Shown here one piece after another: positions 22,841 through 30,089 of a DNA stretch of 36,483 bases (its first letter is position 1; every line of letters starts with the position of its first letter). A program made the position numbers and the translations under genes. The notes under the pieces were generated by a model that worked only from the letters and a program-made list of their open reading frames with translations, was not told the origin of the DNA and did not search any database. The stretch covers positions 1-36,483 of the forward strand of contig JAEZAD010000287.1 in NCBI GenBank assembly GCA_023430565.1. Reading direction: 5' to 3'. The stretch is from Verrucomicrobiota bacterium (GTDB lineage Bacteria; Verrucomicrobiota; Verrucomicrobiia; Opitutales; Opitutaceae).

Positions 22841-23737
22841 TCACCTTCCGGAGGGCGCTTTCACGGGGACGAGGAGTTCGTAGTCGATCAGCGAATACGC
22901 GAGGCGGCCGCGATGGCGGAGGAGGCGGCCGGTGGCGGGGTCGGGACGGACGATGATGTGGCGGGCTTTGTGATCGAGAACGGCGAAGCCGGCGGCGAGA
23001 AGGTCGTGGGCGACCTGGGTGGTGATCTCACGGACCTCGTTTTCGGAAATGAGGTGGTTGGCGGCGGCCTCTTCGAGATCGACGCCTTCGATCCATTGGT
23101 AAAGGAGCACGTAGATGCGGTCCCAGTAGTGGGCGAGGCGGGGGACGTCGGGGGCGGCGTCCTGTTCGGTGCGCAGGGCGTAGTCGTAGCGCCAGTAGGC
23201 GGATTCATCGCGGCCGAGTTGCCACGGTGCGTAGTGGGTGGGCGGGCAGTAGATGCCGAGCGGGATTTTGGTGCGGAATCGCGGGCGGCGGGGATCGCGC
23301 GAGGTGCGAAGGCGGGCGAGGTTTCCGAACTCTTCGAACGGGCCGGAGAACTCGGCGCCGGGAACGAGGGCGTCGGCGGGCGCGGGCAGCACGCCGGGTT
23401 CGATGCGAGTGAGGCCGACATCCTGGGCGAAGCGGCAGAATTTTACGACGATGCCGATTCTACCGCGCGCGGGGTGGGGGATGGGAACGAGGTAAACGGA
23501 GCCGGTCGCTTTCGTGAGGGCGCGACCGATACGGCGAAAACGTTCGTGGTCGAACCAGATGCGCGGGAGGAGGGAAGGAGCGAGGGCCCAGCCGGCGCGG
23601 GTGAAGTAGAGTTCGCCCCGCTGCATGCCGCGGATGGCGAGATAATCGACGCCGAAAGCGCGACGGCGGTGGGCCAGCGGGGCTTCGTCGAAACTCGGAC
23701 GGCGGCCGCGGTGGATCGTGAGGCGGTAGTGTTCCAT
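22841..23737 (-). CDS. Uncharacterised protein with kinase-fold-like motifs
   Basis: I do not recognise this 298-aa protein by name. Several features recall a protein-kinase/aminoglycoside-phosphotransferase-like fold: VVKF (Lys99) in a strand context like the ATP-binding lysine, a hinge-like YVLLYQWIEGVDL at 209-221, a loop LDHKARHII at 254-262 resembling the catalytic HxDxKxxN loop, and LIDYELL at 284-290 resembling the metal-binding DFG/IDxE. The protein is soluble, Arg-rich and has no signal peptide. It lies downstream of the DUF4914 gene, separated from it by a strong terminator. Activity and substrate are unknown. Confidence 0.6.
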   Translation of the reverse strand: MEHYRLTIHRGRRPSFDEAPLAHRRRAFGVDYLAIRGMQRGELYFTRAGWALAPSLLPRIWFDHERFRRIGRALTKATGSVYLVPIPHPARGRIGIVVKFCRFAQDVGLTRIEPGVLPAPADALVPGAEFSGPFEEFGNLARLRTSRDPRRPRFRTKIPLGIYCPPTHYAPWQLGRDESAYWRYDYALRTEQDAAPDVPRLAHYWDRIYVLLYQWIEGVDLEEAAANHLISENEVREITTQVAHDLLAAGFAVLDHKARHIIVRPDPATGRLLRHRGRLAYSLIDYELLVPVKAPSGR

Positions 23738-23775
23738 GCGGCGGGAGGACGCGGCGGGGGTTTTCCGCGGCGAAG

Positions 23776-23802
23776 AAAAAAGCCCGGCGGGGACGCCGGG
23801 CT
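23776..23802 (-). terminator. Rho-independent terminator after the DUF4914 gene
   Basis: AGCCCGGCG and CGCCGGGCT (9-bp perfect stem, 4-nt loop) are followed on the minus strand by six T (23776-23781). It begins 7 bp after the stop codon, a textbook intrinsic terminator. Confidence 0.9.
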
Positions 23803-23808
23803 TACGCC

Positions 23809-25728
23809 TTACTCGTCGCGGACAATGGTTTCGTGGTCGATGAGCGCTTCGTAGTCGGCGAGGGTGCCGCCGGCGAGGCAGGTTTCGATGATGCGGCGGC
23901 CGAGCGGGAGGAGCTCCGGGCTGAGGAAGGCGGCGAGCTCACGCTGGAAGAATTCCGTCAGGATTTCCGCGCCGCGATCGTAGGCGGCTTCGCCGACCTC
24001 GGGCTGCTGGTCGACCTCGAAGAACCACGAGCCGATGGTGCGGCCCTCGACGACGATCTTGCGCGGCGTGTATCCGAGAAGTGGTGACCGGGACGGCTTG
24101 ACCTCGTCGGGGCCGAAGCGTGCCCCGCCGCGGCGGGTGAGGTATTCGCGGGCGATCCACTGCGGCATGAAGCCGACGGACCAGGCGCCGATATTCTGGT
24201 TGGGGACGAGGACGTAGCGGACCTCGGGGTGTTCGATGATCTGGTTAAGGAGGATGTTGGCCTGATCGACGCGGCGGCCGGTGGCGAACGGCCAGTAGGA
24301 GCCGACGCCTTCGGACGACATGCCGTCGGTGCCGACGATGCTGGGATTGGCGTGGCCGCGCGGGGCGACGAGACGCCAGAGCCAGGCGAGGGCGGGGGGC
24401 AGGACGTGGAAGATGCCGATGATGCCGTAGGTCGGGTGGTCGCGGGTGCAGGGCGGCGTGCGCACGCCGAAGCTGCGGATGTCGACATCGACCGAACCGT
24501 TCACGATGCCCGGGACGAGCTGGCGGGGAATGACCACGCGGGGATTCGGACACGGTTTCCCGGGCGAGTCCTCGATGTGTTCCCAGATGAGCGCGGTGGC
24601 GCCGGGGTGCGCGTCGATGTTGAGAAAGAGAAGCGGCGAACCCGGCTTGATGGTGAGATGCTCGAGGTGCGGGTCGATGCCGTAGCGGGTGATGTGGTTG
24701 ACGCGGACAAACCAGGCGTCCTCGGCGTCGAGGACGGTGAGTTTGCCGCGGCCCTTTTCGAGCGAGGGGTGGCAAAGGGCCATGTCGTCGGTGACGGGGC
24801 GGAGTTCGCAGCCCTGGGGCAAGGTGAGGAGGCGTTCGTCGCCGTCGACGAGGTTGCGGCCGAGGAGAAGCGAGCCGTCGGGCTGGCGGTGGACCTGCTC
24901 GAGCATCTCGCTTTTACCGCCGCCGCTGGCGCCCTCGTGAGCGATGACGACTTTGTTGTGGTAGGGTGTGATGACCTGGACGGTGGAGCAGTGAATGGTG
25001 TTCCAGTTCTCCTCCTCGCCGAGGTTGAGCAGCATGCCGTAGATCCCTTTTTTGGCGCTGGGGCCGGGGTAGAGATTGTAGCTGAAGAGCTCGTGAAGGT
25101 TTTCGAGCCGGTTGTGAACGACGACCTGGCGACCGTCGAAATGGGTATGGCGGAACGGCGGGGCGACGTAGATGACGGCGCGCGGGTTGAAGTCGGCGGG
25201 CACATCTTCGGGGGCGAGGATGCCCTGGAGGAGGGCGAGGCCGAAGGCGAAGAAGCCGGCGTTGCTCGGGGCGATGACGACGGCGTGCATGCCTTTGTCG
25301 GGCATGCCGGCGACGAACGGGAAGACGGCGAGCGGCTGGGTCTCGAGCCAGGCGAACGTTTCCTCACGGATGTCGGCGAAGTCGGCGCCAAAGCGTTCGC
25401 GGTAGGTGGGCTTGTCGGTGGGGCGGTCGTCGCCGATGACCATGCAATCGGGGTCGCGGCGGCGCATGTAGGGATCGTGGTAGTTGGCGGCAATGCCGTT
25501 GCGGACGCGGCAGACGCGGGCTTCCTTCACGCGGCCGCGGCCGGGGACCTCGTAAGTGACCTCGTGCCAGCCGTGGACGGCGTCGCGCACGGAGAGCTCG
25601 ACGAGTTCGGCGACGCTGTGGGCGACGACGAACTCGGGGCAACGGTCGAGGAGACGTTGGGCTTCCGCGGGCACGGCGAAAGGAAGCGGGGTGACGGCGG
25701 CGCGGTTTTCAGCGGTGGCGATGGTCAT
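23809..25728 (-). CDS. DUF4914-family protein, PEP-carboxykinase-like nucleotide-binding
   Basis: This 639-aa soluble protein has a nucleotide-binding P-loop, HEGASGGGKSEM at residues 264-275. Further motifs are NTIHCSTVQVITPYHNK just before it, FLNIDAHPGATALIWEHIED, RSFGVRTPPCTRDHPTYG and GTDGMSSEGVGSYWPFATG. The size, the P-loop with the unusual GGGKS ending and its central location recall phosphoenolpyruvate carboxykinase. I recall this family as DUF4914, which has no experimentally defined function as far as I know. The gene is divergent from a PocR-AraC regulator across 177 bp holding a direct repeat, so it is the likely target of that regulator. It ends with its own terminator. The ATG at 25726-25728 is preferred over longer, unconserved extensions. 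Confidence 0.8.
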   Translation of the reverse strand: MTIATAENRAAVTPLPFAVPAEAQRLLDRCPEFVVAHSVAELVELSVRDAVHGWHEVTYEVPGRGRVKEARVCRVRNGIAANYHDPYMRRRDPDCMVIGDDRPTDKPTYRERFGADFADIREETFAWLETQPLAVFPFVAGMPDKGMHAVVIAPSNAGFFAFGLALLQGILAPEDVPADFNPRAVIYVAPPFRHTHFDGRQVVVHNRLENLHELFSYNLYPGPSAKKGIYGMLLNLGEEENWNTIHCSTVQVITPYHNKVVIAHEGASGGGKSEMLEQVHRQPDGSLLLGRNLVDGDERLLTLPQGCELRPVTDDMALCHPSLEKGRGKLTVLDAEDAWFVRVNHITRYGIDPHLEHLTIKPGSPLLFLNIDAHPGATALIWEHIEDSPGKPCPNPRVVIPRQLVPGIVNGSVDVDIRSFGVRTPPCTRDHPTYGIIGIFHVLPPALAWLWRLVAPRGHANPSIVGTDGMSSEGVGSYWPFATGRRVDQANILLNQIIEHPEVRYVLVPNQNIGAWSVGFMPQWIAREYLTRRGGARFGPDEVKPSRSPLLGYTPRKIVVEGRTIGSWFFEVDQQPEVGEAAYDRGAEILTEFFQRELAAFLSPELLPLGRRIIETCLAGGTLADYEALIDHETIVRDE

Positions 25729-25816
25729 GGCGAAAAAGGGAGGAGGAACGAATCGGGATGACGCCCTGACTGTAGCAGGCGGGCGGCGGACGTGCTCCGC
25801 GATTTGTGCGCGAGAA

Positions 25817-25831
25817 GGCGCATTTTCTGAG
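25817..25831 (+). promoter_or_regulatory. Direct repeat site 1 (GGCGCATTTTCTGAG)
   Basis: This is the first of two 15-bp direct repeats, consensus GGCGCATWTTCTGAG, in the divergent DUF4914/AraC gap. The second is at 25883-25897, 66 bp apart start to start. AraC-family proteins bind directly repeated half-sites, so these are candidate operators for the adjacent regulator. Confidence 0.5.
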
Positions 25832-25882
25832 CGCAACGGATGCGCGCGGCTGGACAACGCATGCGCAGCGGCGGAGGAGCGG

Positions 25883-25897
25883 GGCGCATATTCTGAG
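25883..25897 (+). promoter_or_regulatory. Direct repeat site 2 (GGCGCATATTCTGAG)
   Basis: This is the second copy, differing at one base from the copy at 25817. It lies 8 bp before the regulator's ATG, a position that would block its translation start or promoter and so suggests autoregulation. Confidence 0.5.
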
Positions 25898-25905
25898 GCT
25901 GAGAT

Positions 25906-26796
25906 ATGCCCCGCATCATTCGACAGGCCCTTGGCGAACGCATTCGTGAGAATCCGCATCTGCATGCGTTTCTTAAGAGTTTCCGCGAGGCGACGGGGGT
26001 GCCGGCGGAGTTCGTGTGCGCGTTTGGCAATGGCGGCTGCGCGAGTCTGGGCGAGTGTTCGCCGTTGTGTGCGCGGTTGATGCGCGATGCGGCGGGGCGG
26101 CAGGTTTGCCAGCGGTTTCGACAGGGATTACTGGAGGCGGCGAGCGAGCGAACGGCGACGCGCGCGTGCGAGTCGGGGGCGATGGAGTCGGCGGTGCCGC
26201 TGCGGACGGCGGGGCAGACGGTGGGTTATCTCGTGACGGGCGGGTATTTGCCGGGGGCGGCGGAGCGCGGGCAGGTGAATCGTGCGCGTCATCTGCTGAG
26301 TCGCGCGGGGGTGGAGATTGGCGAGGCGGAGTTGATGGAGTTGAGCGGACGGACGCCGATCGTGGCGTCAGCGCGGCAGGCGGCGTTGGTGCATTTGCTC
26401 GAGCTCGCGGCCGAGCATCTGACGGCGCGGTTCACGGAGCGGTTGACCGCGGCGGATGCGCGGATGCCGGCGCTCGTGGAGAAGGCATGCCGGATCGTGC
26501 ATGCGGAGTTCATGCAGCCGATCGCGGTGCCGGAGATGGCGCGGCGGCTGGAGGTGAGCGAAGGGCACCTGAGCCGGACGTTTCACCACGCGACGGGATT
26601 GCGGCTGGTCGAATACATCGCGCGATTTCGCGCGGAGCGGGCGAAGACGTTGTTGCAGGAGACGGAACGGCCGGTGATCGAGATCGCGTTTGCGTGCGGG
26701 TTTCAGTCGCTGTCGCAATTCAACCGGGTGTTTCGCGCGCAGTTCGGGGAAACACCGGGGAAGGTGAGAAGCGCGAAGGCGGCGGACGGCGCGTGA
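25906..26796 (+). CDS. AraC-family transcriptional regulator with PocR sensor domain
   Basis: This 296-aa protein has an N-terminal PocR-type ligand-binding domain (about 10-185). Its Cys cluster is CAFGNGGCASLGECSPLC (Cys38-Cys55), and MESAVPLRTAGQTVGYLVTG is the typical core. The C-terminal AraC DNA-binding domain (about 195-292) has two helix-turn-helix motifs, MARRLEVSEGHLSRTFHHAT and IEIAFACGFQSLSQFNRVFR. PocR domains sense small hydrocarbon derivatives in characterised cases such as propanediol use; the ligand here is unknown. It is divergent from the DUF4914 gene, with two direct repeats in between. The ATG at 25906 directly follows the second repeat. Confidence 0.9.
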   Translation: MPRIIRQALGERIRENPHLHAFLKSFREATGVPAEFVCAFGNGGCASLGECSPLCARLMRDAAGRQVCQRFRQGLLEAASERTATRACESGAMESAVPLRTAGQTVGYLVTGGYLPGAAERGQVNRARHLLSRAGVEIGEAELMELSGRTPIVASARQAALVHLLELAAEHLTARFTERLTAADARMPALVEKACRIVHAEFMQPIAVPEMARRLEVSEGHLSRTFHHATGLRLVEYIARFRAERAKTLLQETERPVIEIAFACGFQSLSQFNRVFRAQFGETPGKVRSAKAADGA

Positions 26797-26835
26797 AGCG
26801 AGGCGTTGAGGGTGGGATCTCGGCCGCGGCGGAGG

Positions 26836-27903
26836 CTACTTTTTTTTCGGGGCGGACTTGGGGACGGAGAATTTGATCACCGGAGGAGCGTCGTCGTCGG
26901 CGGCGGGTGCGTCGGCGTCGGGGGCGCGGGAGATCGGCGAAGTTTCGGACGACGCGGGGGCGGCGGAGGGCAGGGCGGGAGAGACGGAGGTGAAGGGCGT
27001 GCTGCTGGCGGGGAGGGCGGCGAAACCGCGTTCGAGGAGCTCGATGGTTTTGCGGTCGCGGGTGCGGCCGTAGTCGCGCTGGCCGCCGGGGCCGAAGGAA
27101 CCCATGACGACGGCGATGACGCGGCGGCCGTTGCGCTGGGCGGTGGCGGCGAGGCAGTAGCCGGCGCTGGCGGTGTAGCCGGTTTTCAGGCCATCGACGC
27201 CGGCGACTTTGCCGAGGAGGTTGTTGTGATTGCGCATGTGGATGGGGCCTTGCGGACGCGAGGTGCCGAAATCGCGTTCGGGGACTGTCGTGTATTTGAG
27301 AACGTCGGTGCGCGTGAGCAGATAGCGGCAGAGAAGGGCGAAGTCGCGCGGGGTGGTGAGGTCGCCGTCGGCGACGCGGCGGGTTGAAGGCGGCAGACCG
27401 TGGGGGGAGCGGAAGGTGGTCTGGGTCATGCGGAGATCGCGGGCTTTGGCGTTCATGAGCTCGACGAAGGCGGGGACGGAGCCGGCGGAGGCGCGTGCGA
27501 GGGCGTGCGCGGCGTCGTTGGCGGACTGGATCATGATCGCGTAGATGAGTTCCTCGACGGAGAACGTCTCGCGCGGATCGAGAAACACCTGGGTGCCGCC
27601 CATGCGGGCGTCGGCGGGTTCGATCTTCACGGGCGTGTCGAGGCGGAGCGCGCCGGCGGCGAGTTTGTCGAAGACGACGGCGAACGTCATGAGCTTCGTC
27701 ATGCTCGCGGGGGGAGAGACAACGTCAGCGTCGTGCTCGAAAAGGACTTGGCCGGTGGCGGCGTCGGTCACGATGGCGGATTTGTAACCGAGTTCGGAAT
27801 CGGTGGATTTCTTCGTGTTGGCGGCGCGGGCTGGCAGGAGCGCGACGGGGGCGGCGAGGGCGAGGCCGAGGGTGAGCGTGCGGAGGTGGCGGACGAAAAT
27901 CAT
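26836..27903 (-). CDS. D-alanyl-D-alanine carboxypeptidase (peptidase S11)
   Basis: This 355-aa exported penicillin-binding protein of the DacA type trims the terminal D-Ala from peptidoglycan stem peptides. The signal peptide is at residues 1-28 (LTLGLALAAPVALLPARA). The catalytic motifs are SMTK with Ser67, SAN at 127-129 and KTG at 240-242. A Pro/Ala/Ser/Asp-rich tail of about 75 residues (280-355), ending in KSAPKKK, follows the catalytic domain and replaces the usual amphipathic membrane anchor. The neighbouring genes are unrelated, and it stands alone with no gene within 100 bp upstream. Confidence 0.93.
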   Translation of the reverse strand: MIFVRHLRTLTLGLALAAPVALLPARAANTKKSTDSELGYKSAIVTDAATGQVLFEHDADVVSPPASMTKLMTFAVVFDKLAAGALRLDTPVKIEPADARMGGTQVFLDPRETFSVEELIYAIMIQSANDAAHALARASAGSVPAFVELMNAKARDLRMTQTTFRSPHGLPPSTRRVADGDLTTPRDFALLCRYLLTRTDVLKYTTVPERDFGTSRPQGPIHMRNHNNLLGKVAGVDGLKTGYTASAGYCLAATAQRNGRRVIAVVMGSFGPGGQRDYGRTRDRKTIELLERGFAALPASSTPFTSVSPALPSAAPASSETSPISRAPDADAPAADDDAPPVIKFSVPKSAPKKK

Positions 27904-28020
27904 GCGCGGAACAAGAGTCGTTTCGCGCGGGCGCGCGAGCGGGAAAGAAAGACAAAGGCGAGGCCGCGCGAAACGGGCGCGGATTTAGCAAAAGTGTGAC
28001 GCGGAAATTTGCGCTCGCCG

Positions 28021-28605
28021 CTACTTCGCGCCGAGGCGGCGGCGGGCGGCGGAGTCGGCGATGAGTTGGGTGAGGCGACGCTGGCGGGTGATTTCCTGTT
28101 TCGCGGAAACGACCCACCAGATCGCGGTGCGGCGATAGCCGGGAGGCTGGGCGGAGAAAAACTGCCAAGCATCGTTGTGAAAGCGGAAGGTTTTTTCGAA
28201 CGCGGCTGGGAGTTTTTTCGGTCGGTTTTCGAAGGAGTAGACGCCGGTTTTGTGCGCGGTGCGGGCGGCGAAGGCAGCGAGGCCGGCGGGCTGCATGCGG
28301 CCGGCGGATTTCAGGCGCGCGACGTTGCGGAGGTTGACGAGGCTCCAGTTGCTGCCGGGGCGGCGCGGCGTGAAGCGCTGCATGTAGCGCGTGGCGTCGA
28401 TGGATTTTGTCAGGCCGTCGATCCAGCCGAAGCAGAGGGCTTCGTCGACGGCTTCGCGGTAGGTCAGGCCGCGGCGGTCGGAGGATTTCTTGTGGTAGCC
28501 GATCCAGAGTTCGGACGCGCGGGTGTGATTTTTTTCGAGCCAGCTGCGGAAGGCCGCGGCGGTGGCGAAAAAGCGGGCCGGGGGGAACTCGGAGCGCGCG
28601 GGCAT
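28021..28605 (-). CDS. YdeI/OmdA-family protein
   Basis: This 194-aa cytosolic protein is of the YdeI/OmpD-associated family. The recognisable core is FRSWLEKNHTRASELWIGYH, YREAVDEALCFGWIDGLTKS, ID, YMQRFTPRRPGSNWSLVNLR, followed by a C-terminal helical region with LPAAFEKTFRFHNDAWQFFS and KQEITRQRRL. Proteins of this group have been linked to tolerance of peptides and bacteriocins, but a biochemical activity is not established. The ATG at 28603-28605 is taken; a TTG lies 15 nt upstream. Its TAG stop lies in a short degenerate copy (28011-28024) of the stop-associated repeat. Confidence 0.88.
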   Translation of the reverse strand: MPARSEFPPARFFATAAAFRSWLEKNHTRASELWIGYHKKSSDRRGLTYREAVDEALCFGWIDGLTKSIDATRYMQRFTPRRPGSNWSLVNLRNVARLKSAGRMQPAGLAAFAARTAHKTGVYSFENRPKKLPAAFEKTFRFHNDAWQFFSAQPPGYRRTAIWWVVSAKQEITRQRRLTQLIADSAARRRLGAK

Positions 28606-28665
28606 CGCGCGAGACAGCAAGACGGGTGTGAGGCGCGGTCAACGCGCGAAGGGGTGACGGGTCGA

Positions 28666-29922
28666 TCAGCTGAGGAGCTTGAGGACGGACTGGGGAGATT
28701 GGTTGGCTTGGGCGAGCATCGAGGTGCCGGCCTGGACGAGGACGTTGAAGCGGGCGAGCTGGGTGGACTCGACGGCGACGTCGACATCGACGATGCGGCT
28801 CGATGCGGCTTCGAGGTTGGCCTTGTTGACCGTGAGGAGTTCCGAGGCGAAACCCAGGCGGGATTGCTGGGCGCCGTTGGCGGCGCGATGGGTGGCGAGC
28901 TGCTGGATGGCAGAGTTGATCGTGCCGATGCTCACACCGGTGAGACTGGAGGCGCTAGCGACGGAGGAGACGTCGGTCGGGGTGCCGCCGCCGGTTGAAA
29001 TCGAGAAATTGCTGATCGTGGCCGTATGGCCGCCGCTATAGGTGTTCTGCAGCATTATCTCGGTGATCGTGGTGGCGGCCCCCGTCTCGACATCGAGTGC
29101 CGTGCTCGAACCGTCCAGGTAAGTGCTCACGGTGCCGGCGCCGTCGAAAACCAGCCGGGCGCTGTGCGTGGCGGTGTCGCCGACGTCGGTCGCATTGATC
29201 AGGCCGACGAAGTCGAAACTTCCGCTGGGGTGAAGGATGAATCCGACTTCAACATCGGTTGCTGACGAGAAACGAAAGTCGAACGTCACTTCGAAAGCGC
29301 CCGAGAGGGCCATCGAACGGGAAATGTTGCTGACGTCGTCCATGATCAACTCGTTGCTCGCAACCGACGAGTTCTGAGACGACCAGTTGCTGAGATCGGA
29401 GAAATCGTCCTCGAACAGCGCGGTGCCGTTGCCGCCCATGAGATCCGCACCGCCGACCGCGATGACGCCGCCGCCGCTTTCGGTGGTGGCGACCTCGAGG
29501 GTGGCGGAGCCGAAGAGAGCGATGCCGTTGAACGTTTCGCCGCCGATCGAGGTGAGCTGGTCCTGGAGGGCCTGGAATTCGTCGTTGTAGTTGGCGAGGT
29601 CGGACGCGTTTTTCGTGGGGTCCTGCGCGAGCGTCTTCAATTCGCTGATACGATCGAGCACTTTGCCGGCGACCTTCAACGCGCCGTCCTGCGTCTGAAG
29701 GTAGGAGAGATTGTTGCCGATGTTGCTCATGGCCGCGCCTTGGCGGTGGCTGGCGGCGGACAGCTTCATGGAGACGGCGAGGCCGCCGGCGTCGTCGGAG
29801 GGGTTGACGATCTTCGAACCGCTGGAGAGGCGGTTAAGGCTGCGTTGCAGGCGCTCGCTCGAAGCCGCCAGGTTGTTGGCGGCCGTGGTCGCGGCGGAAT
29901 TGGTGTTGATGGCGAGTGGCAT
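28666..29922 (-). CDS. Flagellin with concanavalin-like (LamG-type) domain in its variable region
   Basis: This 418-aa flagellar filament subunit is exported by the flagellar type III system. The N-terminal D0/D1 is at residues 1-140 (LAINTNSAATTAANNLAASS; LNRLSSGSKIVNPSDDAGGL; FNGIALFG). The C-terminal D1/D0 is at 330-418 (TINSAIQQLATHRAANGAQQ ending SVLKLLS). Between them, residues about 165-311 (28990-29430) form a beta-rich module. It begins LFEDDFSDLSNWSSQNSSVA and continues with EVTFDFRFSS, RLVFDGAGTVSTYLDGSS and ATISNFSIS, the layout of LamG/concanavalin-A-like lectin folds. Such a module would be displayed on the filament surface. No other flagellar gene is in the window. Confidence 0.92.
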   Translation of the reverse strand: MPLAINTNSAATTAANNLAASSERLQRSLNRLSSGSKIVNPSDDAGGLAVSMKLSAASHRQGAAMSNIGNNLSYLQTQDGALKVAGKVLDRISELKTLAQDPTKNASDLANYNDEFQALQDQLTSIGGETFNGIALFGSATLEVATTESGGGVIAVGGADLMGGNGTALFEDDFSDLSNWSSQNSSVASNELIMDDVSNISRSMALSGAFEVTFDFRFSSATDVEVGFILHPSGSFDFVGLINATDVGDTATHSARLVFDGAGTVSTYLDGSSTALDVETGAATTITEIMLQNTYSGGHTATISNFSISTGGGTPTDVSSVASASSLTGVSIGTINSAIQQLATHRAANGAQQSRLGFASELLTVNKANLEAASSRIVDVDVAVESTQLARFNVLVQAGTSMLAQANQSPQSVLKLLS

Positions 29923-30029
29923 GGGTCATCCGTGATCCCTGGCAGAGTGGCATCCTTGCCACAGCGTCGGATCGGGGGAGGCGACGCCGGGGGGAGCTTT
30001 ACGGCGCGTCCTGCCTGACACTTGAGAAA

Positions 30030-30050
30030 TTTGTCACGGGATGTGACAAA
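30030..30050. promoter_or_regulatory. Palindrome TTTGTCAC-GGGAT-GTGACAAA upstream of flagellin
   Basis: Two perfect 8-bp arms with a 5-bp spacer lie between the prfC stop (30090) and the flagellin start (29922). It may be an operator for a dimeric regulator of flagellin or a hairpin ending prfC. The lack of a T run and the A/T-rich outer stem favour an operator. No convincing sigma-28 promoter was found. Confidence 0.45.
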
Positions 30051-30089
30051 CAGCGGCGCCTGGAGAGGCGCGCGGAGGCTTCGCGCTGA

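Noticed and set aside
29923..30029. Sigma-28 promoter for flagellin
   Set aside because: A TAAA followed 15 nt later by GCC is present on the minus strand, but the rest of the -10 consensus (GATAA) does not match.
30030..30050. Intrinsic terminator of prfC
   Set aside because: The stem is only 8 bp with an A/T-rich outer part and no clean T run follows. An operator is more likely, although termination is not excluded.
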